Source: Desulfobacteraceae bacterium (lineage in GTDB: Bacteria; Desulfobacterota; DSM-4660; Desulfatiglandales; Desulfatiglandaceae). Taken from it: a DNA stretch of 10,901 bases. Where the stretch lies: the NCBI GenBank assembly GCA_030612945.1, contig JAUWMY010000050.1, positions 1 to 10,901 of the forward strand, given 5' to 3'. Position 1 is the stretch's first letter. Every line of letters begins with the position of its first letter. Shown here piece after piece: positions 6,331-10,901 of this stretch. The translations under genes and the position numbers were made by a program. The notes under the pieces are model-generated. The model was given only the letters and a program-made list of their open reading frames with translations. It did no database searches and had not been told where the DNA came from.

Positions 6331-6348
6331 ATCATGTTTGCACATGAT
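6331..6348. promoter_or_regulatory. Candidate operator upstream of the metal-uptake operon
   Basis: ATCATG-N6-CATGAT forms a perfect 6-bp dyad 45 nt before the binding-protein start. It is a natural position for a metal repressor such as Zur, but it does not match a Zur box I recognise, so the regulator is unknown. No convincing -35/-10 pair could be fixed next to it. Confidence 0.35.
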
Positions 6349-6401
6349 TTGTGCCATAGCCAGATTGAATATTTAAGCAATTCTATCGATTTTAATAGAA
6401 A

Positions 6402-6475
6402 AGACAGAGCGAAGCGATACCACAAATCTTCAATATTCAATCGTCAATATTCAATTCCGGCTTGTCCGGGTTAGG
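6402..6475 (-). repeat. Inverted copy of TCGCTTCGCTC and CCTAACCCGG repeats, with CAATATTCAAT doublet
   Basis: Bases 6455-6475 are the reverse complement of the CCTAACCCGG repeat (19 of 21 identical to 3524-3544). Bases 6402-6417 are the reverse complement of TCGCTTCGCTCCGTCT with one mismatch. Between them, TCAATATTCAAT occurs twice (6430-6441 and 6444-6455). The two elements keep the same order as at 3522-3628. The block separates the response-regulator stop (6491) from the metal-uptake operon. A weak hairpin TTCTAT...ATAGAA lies at 6381-6400. No clear terminator is seen. Confidence 0.6.
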
Positions 6476-6490
6476 TCTCTATAAAACTAA

Positions 6491-7861
6491 TTACGGCATC
6501 ATGCCATACTTTTTCAGCTTTTTGTGGAGGGTCTTCCGGGTGATGCCCAGGCGTCTGGCCGCCTCGCTTTTGTTTCCATCCGTGGATTCGAGGGTTTTTA
6601 GTATCGTAGCCTTTTCCACATCCTCGAGGGGCAGATCTGCCGGTACGGCATCCCTTGATGGAAATTTTTCCTCCGCAGACAGCGCATCCTTGATGGCCAG
6701 AGGTAAATCCTGTTCATCCAGGTACTCGGACCTGGACAAGACCACCGCCCTTTCAACGGCATTCATCAGTTCGCGTACATTGCCTGGCCAGTCGTATTTT
6801 AGTAATTGATCCATGGCCTGGGGAGTAAAGCCCTTAATCTGTTTTCTGTTTTTCTCTGCAAATGTACTCAGAAAGTGCTGGGCTAAAAGGGGAATATCCT
6901 CTTTTCTTTCCCTTAGAAGCGGTACGTTCAGGGTAACTACATTAAGGCGGTAATAAAGATCTTCCCTAAATCTTCCGGACTCTATTGCCTGAATCAGATT
7001 TTTGTTGGTGGCAGCTATTACTCTAACGTCTACTTTGATCACTTCCTCACCGCCAACTCGCGTGATCTCCCTTTCCTGGAGGGCACGCAACAGTTTGACC
7101 TGCATCCCCAGCGACATTTCGCTGACTTCATCAAGGAAAAGACTACCTCCGTCAGCTTGCCGGAATCGTCCCTCCTTAAGTCGATGCGCCCCTGTAAAAG
7201 CACCTTTCTCATGGCCGAAGAGCTCTGATTCCAGCAGGGTTTCGGTAATGGCAGCACAATTCACCTTTACAAAAGGCCCTTCCTTTCTGGGACTGTTGAA
7301 GTGAATCGCGCCGGCAATCAGCTCTTTGCCTGTACCGGAGTCGCCTGTGATCAGGACAGTCGCCTCGGATGGGGCAACCTGGGCCACGGTTTCCAGGAGC
7401 TTGACCATGGCCGTGCTACGGCCAATGATATTTTGTATATCAAAATGGCTGCCAAGGGTTTCACGTAAGAGCCGATTTTTCTCCTTTAACTGGCTGTGGT
7501 CCATGGCCCTTTCCATGGCCAACCTGAGCTCATCAAAATCGAGGGGTTTTGTGAGGTAGTCATAAGCCCCTTTTTTCAATGCCTCCACTGCCGTTTCCAC
7601 AGAGGAGTATGCAGTCATAATGATAATCGGTATGGCCGGGTTATAGGTCTTGATTCCGTCAAGCGCCTCCAATCCGGAAACCTTCAACATTCGAATATCC
7701 ATTAGGATCATGTCAAATGCCTGTTCATAGACCTTTTCAATGGCCACCTGGCCATCGTCGGCCTCGACAATTTTATATCCCCATCCGCTTAAAAGGGTCC
7801 TCAGCATTGTACGATGAGCCTGATCATCATCGACAACCAGAATAGTATTCTCTTTTTTCAC
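6491..7861 (-). CDS. zraR: Sigma-54-dependent response regulator (ZraR/HydG type)
   Basis: A 456-residue NtrC-family activator. The receiver domain (residues 1-120) has acidic Asp11-13, phospho-acceptor Asp55, Thr83 and Lys105. The AAA+ domain (about 140-380) has Walker A GDSGTGKE (173-180), GAFTGA (220-225), the sigma-54 contact loop, and Walker B SLFLDE (240-245). The C terminus (about 410-456) is a Fis-type helix-turn-helix: NKSEAARRLGITRKTLHKKL. It would bind upstream sites and drive sigma-54 RNA polymerase by ATP hydrolysis once phosphorylated. The start is GTG at 7861, inside a 4-nt GTGA overlap with the kinase stop, so the pair is translationally coupled. A perfect sigma-54 promoter before the ZraP-like gene (10249-10265) is the obvious target. 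The name ZraR is supported by the neighbours as well as by architecture, since related activators share the same domains. Confidence 0.9.
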   Translation of the reverse strand: MKKENTILVVDDDQAHRTMLRTLLSGWGYKIVEADDGQVAIEKVYEQAFDMILMDIRMLKVSGLEALDGIKTYNPAIPIIIMTAYSSVETAVEALKKGAYDYLTKPLDFDELRLAMERAMDHSQLKEKNRLLRETLGSHFDIQNIIGRSTAMVKLLETVAQVAPSEATVLITGDSGTGKELIAGAIHFNSPRKEGPFVKVNCAAITETLLESELFGHEKGAFTGAHRLKEGRFRQADGGSLFLDEVSEMSLGMQVKLLRALQEREITRVGGEEVIKVDVRVIAATNKNLIQAIESGRFREDLYYRLNVVTLNVPLLRERKEDIPLLAQHFLSTFAEKNRKQIKGFTPQAMDQLLKYDWPGNVRELMNAVERAVVLSRSEYLDEQDLPLAIKDALSAEEKFPSRDAVPADLPLEDVEKATILKTLESTDGNKSEAARRLGITRKTLHKKLKKYGMMP

Positions 7862-9636
7862 AGGACTGAGGCCTCCCTGGAACAGGGTATTATTATTGTT
7901 ACAGTGGTTCCTGTGTCATGTTGACTTTGCACCCTTACTGTTCCTCCGTGGGATTCGATTATCTTGTGGACAATGGCAAGCCCTAAACCCGTCCCTGATG
8001 ATTTGGTCGTGAAATAGGGATCAAAAATATGGGGCAGGTCCTCTTCTTTGATACCAGTGCCGGTATCTGAGATCGCGATCTCTATGTTGCTGGCAGCGTC
8101 ATCCCGGTGAAGTTCCACCGAAAGGGTGCCCCCGCTTTCCATGGCTTCAAGGGCGTTTAGGTAGACATTGAGAAAAACCTGCTTCATTCTATCAGCGTCA
8201 ATTGATACTTCTTCCATATCGGAAACACTTTTTACATGAACATTGATCCCCTTACGGTGGGCATCCCCTTCAATCATTTTCATGGAATCTTGAACCAGGG
8301 CTCCAAGTGACGCGGGCTTTTTCTTAATGCTCATGGGTCGGGCAAATTCCAGGAGTTGACCGATTACCCTGTTTAGCCGTTCCACCTCCTGAATCATAAT
8401 CTCTGCCGTTTCTTGATCTTCGGGAACATCTCTATACCTCTCCTTGAAATATGTGGCGAAGCCCTTAATGGAACTCAGTGGGTTGCGTATTTCATGTGCA
8501 ATTCCGGCTGCCAGCTTTCCGATAGATGCAAGGCGCTGGCTTCTCTCTACCTCTCTCTTAAGATGTCGAATTTCGCTCAAATCCCTGAAAAGGATCACGT
8601 GCCCCAGGAACTCACCTCCCTCGTCTTCCAGAAAAGAGGCGATCGCCTCTATAGAGATGGTTTTTTTAGCCATCACAGGGCAGTCTATTTCCTTCACAAT
8701 GATACGTCTTTCGGTTTTCAGCCGAGCAATAAGGTCCCACATTGGCCGGGGTAACACTTCTCGGGGCCTTTTCCAGAGGACTTGCTGAGATGATAGTTGA
8801 AGAACAGACTCGGCCGTCTGGTTGAAAGAAGCGATTCTGCCGTCCCTGCCGGTCGCTAATAGGCCGATGGGCATATTTTCAACCAGGTTGTCTGAAAAGG
8901 CCTTTACTCTTGAAAGGGACGTCCTGGTTGAGCGGTATGCCTGGGCCAGAAAAAGTGACACAATGCCGGCAAAACCGATTAAAAGGAGTATAAGGGCCAT
9001 CACTACAGTGTGACGCGCATCCTCTTTCCTTGCGATCTCGACCGGCTCCATGTCCAGCCCCACGAAAATCAATTGGGCCTCATCATCGGCGTCCACATGC
9101 AGATCCTTAGGTGGTTGACGCGACACATTTGGCATCATTTTTCCGTGATGCCTGCGAAAGGGCCTGCCCGTGGGGGAAAACCGGCGGAAAACTTCAAACG
9201 TATCGGCTCCATCCGGATTTGATACCTGCCGCCACTCGACTTCTTTAGAGCTGGAAACTCGTTCAAGATCAAGACCCTTCCCGTAGTTTTTACCTATTTT
9301 CGCTGGATCATCGTGGGCCAGGATAGTACCTTCAGAATCGGTGACAATGAGATACATAATATCGGGTTGTTGTGCGGTTTCCATCAACAATTTCTGGAGC
9401 CGAAAACTACCTCCGCGCATCCCCATCATCCCCATCATCCCCGTTCTGGCACCTGCCTCAAATGACCTGATCAGGGCCGCTCCTTTTTCCACCATTAGTG
9501 TTGTGGTATTTTCATTTTGGCGGTGGATGTTCTCAAGGGTCATGAAGACAAAGATGGGCACCAGAATCAAAACCGCTCCAATGATGATCCATGGAGGAAT
9601 GCCAATCCAGTGTCTTTTGGTTACTTTATTTTTCAT
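7858..9636 (-). CDS. zraS: Membrane sensor histidine kinase (ZraS/HydH type)
   Basis: A 592-residue kinase. Two membrane helices (about residues 10-34 and 209-233) flank a periplasmic sensor domain of about 170 residues. A PAS-like domain follows (about 245-355). Then come the H-box with His381 (AHEIRNPLSSIKG), N-box Asn490/Asn494 (NVYLNALEAM), G1 DTGTGI (524-529), F-box FDPYFTT (538-544) and G2 GTGLGLA (548-554), all intact. The sensor domain has a methionine cluster GMMGMMGM (66-73) and a His/Met patch RRHHGKMM (161-168), which could bind metal; this is inference. It comes first in the operon and overlaps the response regulator by 4 nt. Its ribosome site, AGGA 5 nt before the ATG, lies inside the dispersed repeat at 9641-9664. 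ZraS of Escherichia coli senses zinc through the periplasm; the ligand here is not shown. Confidence 0.9.
   Translation of the reverse strand: MKNKVTKRHWIGIPPWIIIGAVLILVPIFVFMTLENIHRQNENTTTLMVEKGAALIRSFEAGARTGMMGMMGMRGGSFRLQKLLMETAQQPDIMYLIVTDSEGTILAHDDPAKIGKNYGKGLDLERVSSSKEVEWRQVSNPDGADTFEVFRRFSPTGRPFRRHHGKMMPNVSRQPPKDLHVDADDEAQLIFVGLDMEPVEIARKEDARHTVVMALILLLIGFAGIVSLFLAQAYRSTRTSLSRVKAFSDNLVENMPIGLLATGRDGRIASFNQTAESVLQLSSQQVLWKRPREVLPRPMWDLIARLKTERRIIVKEIDCPVMAKKTISIEAIASFLEDEGGEFLGHVILFRDLSEIRHLKREVERSQRLASIGKLAAGIAHEIRNPLSSIKGFATYFKERYRDVPEDQETAEIMIQEVERLNRVIGQLLEFARPMSIKKKPASLGALVQDSMKMIEGDAHRKGINVHVKSVSDMEEVSIDADRMKQVFLNVYLNALEAMESGGTLSVELHRDDAASNIEIAISDTGTGIKEEDLPHIFDPYFTTKSSGTGLGLAIVHKIIESHGGTVRVQSQHDTGTTVTIIIPCSREASVL
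9421..9442. repeat. 9-bp in-frame tandem repeat encoding GMM units of the kinase sensor domain
   Basis: CCCCATCAT is repeated at 9-nt spacing (9421, 9430, then CCCC at 9439). On the coding strand it gives Gly-Met-Met units. Slippage by one unit would add or remove three residues without a frameshift. Confidence 0.6.
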
Positions 9637-9640
9637 AAAT

Positions 9641-9664
9641 ATCCTAACCGGGATAAACCGGAAA
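9641..9664 (+). repeat. CCTAACCCGG dispersed repeat, copy 3, carrying the kinase ribosome site
   Basis: It differs at one of 24 aligned positions from the copy at 3523-3546. On the minus strand it ends in TTAGGAT, which supplies the only AGGA in Shine-Dalgarno position for the kinase ATG at 9636. Confidence 0.65.
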
Positions 9665-9665
9665 C

Positions 9666-9702
9666 AATTCAGGAATTCCGAATTGAGGGATTAAGGAATT
9701 AG
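9666..9702. repeat. GAATTGAGG-type microrepeats
   Basis: AATTCAGGAATTCC, GAATTGAGGGATT and AAGGAATTAG follow each other directly after the CCTAACCCGG repeat, the same succession as around 2660-2700. An inverted relative is at 9940-10007. Confidence 0.45.
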
Positions 9703-9732
9703 TAACCGCTCAATATGCTGGGGCAGTATAAA

Positions 9733-9892
9733 AGGCTCACGCCTAAATTCCTAACCAAGAGTTTACCCCTGGCCCAGACCTGACTTTACGAGGGTAATTT
9801 TAAGGTCTGGACCTACAAGGCTTTGTAACGTAAATGCCCTGTGCCGTGCAATTCGCACCTCCCGATCCCGTCCCGGGCGCGGGACGGGGAGG
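9733..9892. other. Structure-rich segment between the kinase and zraP-like genes
   Basis: No gene is supported. Three folds stand out: AGGC-TCAC-GCCT (about 9733-9744); an 8-bp inverted repeat CCAGACCT (9774-9781) with AGGTCTGG (9803-9810), whose right arm also forms AGGTC-TG-GACCT; and a strong GC hairpin CCCGTCCCG-GGCG-CGGGACGGG (9867-9888) that can be lengthened by CCTC with GAGG outside it. It could be leader RNA of the kinase operon, a small RNA, or a mobile repeat. No T-run follows the GC hairpin on the plus strand (GAGGGCAGG) or on the minus strand, so it is not called a terminator. Confidence 0.5.
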
Positions 9893-9939
9893 GCAGGCCG
9901 TAAGGATTTTATCCATAGGTTATCTGCTATCAAGTGAAT

Positions 9940-10007
9940 ACAGGAATTAAATGAATTCTCCCTTACAATCCCTAAATACCTGAATTCCTCAATTCCTCAA
10001 TCTCTCA
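9940..10007. repeat. Inverted GAATTGAGG-type microrepeats
   Basis: CAGGAATTAAATGAATTC, CTTACAATCCCTAAATACC, then TGAATTCCTCAATTCCTCAA. In reverse complement the last part reads GAGGAATTGAGGAATTCA, matching the units at 2672-2699 and 9666-9702. Confidence 0.45.
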
Positions 10008-10049
10008 CTGATTAGTGAAGACGATTGGTTAAAATACTTTTTTGCCACA

Positions 10050-10098
10050 AAAACCACAAAATCTACTTATAAGGTACCATAAACCGCGTTGTGGTTTT
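10050..10098. promoter_or_regulatory. 10-bp inverted repeat upstream of the zraP-like gene
   Basis: AAAACCACAA (10050-10059) and TTGTGGTTTT (10089-10098) are perfect inverted copies 29 nt apart, roughly 180-225 nt upstream of the predicted RNA start. They may be a second activator site or a hairpin; not decidable from sequence. Confidence 0.35.
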
Positions 10099-10104
10099 AT
10101 TGCC

Positions 10105-10152
10105 GGATACTTTTTACCCAACTGGATACCATGCCTGCGTATTAAGTATCCA
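10105..10152. promoter_or_regulatory. Candidate enhancer sites for the ZraR-like activator (GGATAC half-sites)
   Basis: Three copies of one half-site: GGATACTT (10105-10112), TGGATAC (10123-10129) and inverted GTATCCA (10146-10152). The last two form a perfect 7-bp dyad with a 16-nt centre, and AAGTATCC (10144-10151) mirrors GGATACTT. They lie about 125-170 nt upstream of the predicted sigma-54 start, a normal distance for NtrC-family enhancers. A partial IHF-like TATCAA at 10200-10205 lies between them and the promoter. Assignment to the activator is inferred. Confidence 0.45.
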
Positions 10153-10248
10153 CTTTTTTTGGAATCAAGGCAACAAAATAAGCATCTGGAACTCCCAGCT
10201 ATCAAAATATACCTGTTATTTACATATGTTACAGAACTTATCCGCCAT

Positions 10249-10265
10249 TTGGCACGGGCCTTGCT
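10249..10265 (+). promoter_or_regulatory. Sigma-54 promoter of the zraP-like gene
   Basis: TTGGCACGGGCCTTGCT matches the sigma-54 consensus TGGCAC-N5-TTGCW at every fixed position, with -24 GG at 10251-10252 and -12 GC at 10263-10264. The predicted RNA start is near 10276, leaving a leader of about 40 nt. Such a promoter needs an NtrC-type activator, and one is encoded next door. Confidence 0.88.
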
Positions 10266-10314
10266 CAATAGGAAAGGTAACAAACAACAATTTAATTTTG
10301 AGGAGGGTTAAAAA

Positions 10315-10901
10315 ATGAAAAGATTAACAGTTATTTTGGGAAGTGTCATGTTGGTTGGGGCTATAGCCTACCCCGTCTTTGCCTGGGGTCCAGGAATGGG
10401 AAGAGGGCAAGGTATATCGGACAACAGAAGTGGCGGTCCAGGGTCTTGTTGGCGCTATGACAGAGGGTATAGCAACCTTACCCAGGAGCAGCAGAACGCG
10501 CTGGGGCAGCTCAACGAGAAGTTTTCTAACGAGACCGCATCTCTCAGAACTGAGATACGGGCCAAGTCAGATGAGATGAATACCCTTTTAAACGCACCTG
10601 ATCCTGATGCTGAAAAAGCAAAGGCTCTTCAGAAAGAGATCATCGACCTCAGGGGTAAGATGGCCGAAAAGCGGCTTGACTTCCGGCTTGAGGCGCGCAA
10701 GATCAGTCCTGATGCACGGTTTGGCGGAGGATACGGTAAGGGTTATGGCCGTAACATGAAAGGCTACGGTCCCAGAGCCGGCATGGGCTATGGCAGGCAC
10801 ATGGAAGGTTATGGTCCCCGAGCCGACATGGGGTATGGTCGGCACCTGACAGGGTATGGTCCCAGATCGGGGATGGGCTATGGCAGGCACATGGAAGGGT
10901 A
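10315..10901 (+). CDS. zraP: ZraP-like periplasmic metal-binding chaperone with repeat tail (cut by right edge)
   Basis: The frame runs 195 codons to the window end with no stop. ATG at 10315 follows a strong ribosome site (GAGGAGGG). A signal peptide ends PVFA after residue 23. Cys45 (GSCWRY) is a possible zinc ligand. Residues about 53-130 are the ZraP/CpxP-like helical core, starting NLTQEQQNALGQLNEKF, with a central NAPDPDAEKAKALQKEI turn, and alignable by eye with Escherichia coli ZraP (LTSEQQTAWQKIHNDF, NALLAANPPDSSKI). From residue about 136 the tail is glycine-rich and becomes a 15-residue tandem repeat, GYGRHMEGYGPRADM. Escherichia coli ZraP has only a short Gly/Met/His tail and about 141 residues in all, so this protein is unusually long. 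Expected role: periplasmic zinc buffering and chaperone activity, with feedback on the kinase. The divergent kinase/regulator pair and the sigma-54 promoter support the name. Confidence 0.87.
   Translation, partial: MKRLTVILGSVMLVGAIAYPVFAWGPGMGRGQGISDNRSGGPGSCWRYDRGYSNLTQEQQNALGQLNEKFSNETASLRTEIRAKSDEMNTLLNAPDPDAEKAKALQKEIIDLRGKMAEKRLDFRLEARKISPDARFGGGYGKGYGRNMKGYGPRAGMGYGRHMEGYGPRADMGYGRHLTGYGPRSGMGYGRHMEG
10741..10901 (+). repeat. 45-bp coding tandem repeat (15-residue units)
   Basis: In-frame units start at 10741, 10786, 10831 and 10876 (last one cut). Each encodes GYGR-(N/H)-(M/L)-x-GYGPR-x-x-M, and within a unit GYG occurs twice. Third-codon positions differ between units (for example GGC TAT GGC against GGG TAT GGT), so the copies are not fresh duplications, except that unit 4 closely resembles unit 2 as far as it can be read. 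Confidence 0.9.

Noticed and set aside
6338..6358. Sigma-54 promoter before the metal-uptake operon (TGGCAC on the minus strand)
   Set aside because: The -12 GC is two bases too far from the -24 GG, and sigma-54 spacing is strict. Kept only as a possible relic in the findings.
9858..9892. Intrinsic terminator at the GC-rich hairpin
   Set aside because: No T-run follows on either strand.
10029..10311. Open frames on both strands in the region upstream of the ZraP-like gene
   Set aside because: They cover the sigma-54 promoter and enhancer-like sites, lack ribosome sites and resemble no family I know.
10588..10890. Long open frame on the minus strand opposite the ZraP-like gene, with its own repeating peptide
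   Set aside because: It is the mirror of the 45-bp coding repeat; the plus-strand frame has a signal peptide, ribosome site, promoter and family match, and this one has none.

Overview
The window looks like chromosome from a sulfate-reducer-type Desulfobacterota (deltaproteobacterium). This is inferred from the protein families (reductive-dehalogenase-like protein, a ZraS/ZraR/ZraP system with a sigma-54 promoter, a UPF0175/DUF3368 toxin-antitoxin pair), mid-range GC, and many short AT-rich intergenic repeats. No rRNA, tRNA, CRISPR array or insertion sequence was seen.

Layout. Bases 1-1536, minus strand: a two-gene operon of a reductive-dehalogenase-like gene, interrupted by one in-frame TGA, followed by a class V aminotransferase-fold gene cut by the left edge. 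Bases 1746-2541, minus strand: a UPF0175 antitoxin and DUF3368 PIN-domain toxin pair with its own sigma-70-like promoter, bracketed by two similar 24-nt direct repeats. Bases 2519-3101 hold no gene, only repeats and hairpins. Bases 3102-3497, minus strand: a stand-alone YidD-family lipoprotein. Bases 3797-6286, minus strand: a tightly packed metal ABC uptake operon in the order binding protein, ATPase, permease (ZnuA-ZnuC-ZnuB type). Bases 6491-9636, minus strand: a ZraS-like membrane sensor kinase and its ZraR-like sigma-54 activator, overlapping by 4 nt. Bases 9637-10314: a gene-free, structure-rich regulatory region ending in a perfect sigma-54 promoter. Bases 10315 to the right edge, plus strand: a ZraP-like periplasmic protein with a 15-residue tandem-repeat tail rich in Gly, Tyr, His and Met, cut by the window edge.

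How the genes may work together. The right half resembles a metal-homeostasis locus. The kinase would sense envelope metal or stress in the periplasm, phosphorylate the activator, and switch on zraP through the sigma-54 promoter, the divergent arrangement known in Escherichia coli zraP-zraSR. The adjacent znu-type operon would import zinc or a related divalent metal. Co-regulation of uptake and stress response is inferred from proximity only.

The points most worth a second look are the single UGA in an otherwise intact dehalogenase-like frame, the expandable repeat tail of the ZraP-like protein, the loss of the usual first histidine ligand in the ZnuA-like protein, and a three-copy dispersed repeat whose copies sit at the borders of the znu and zra units.
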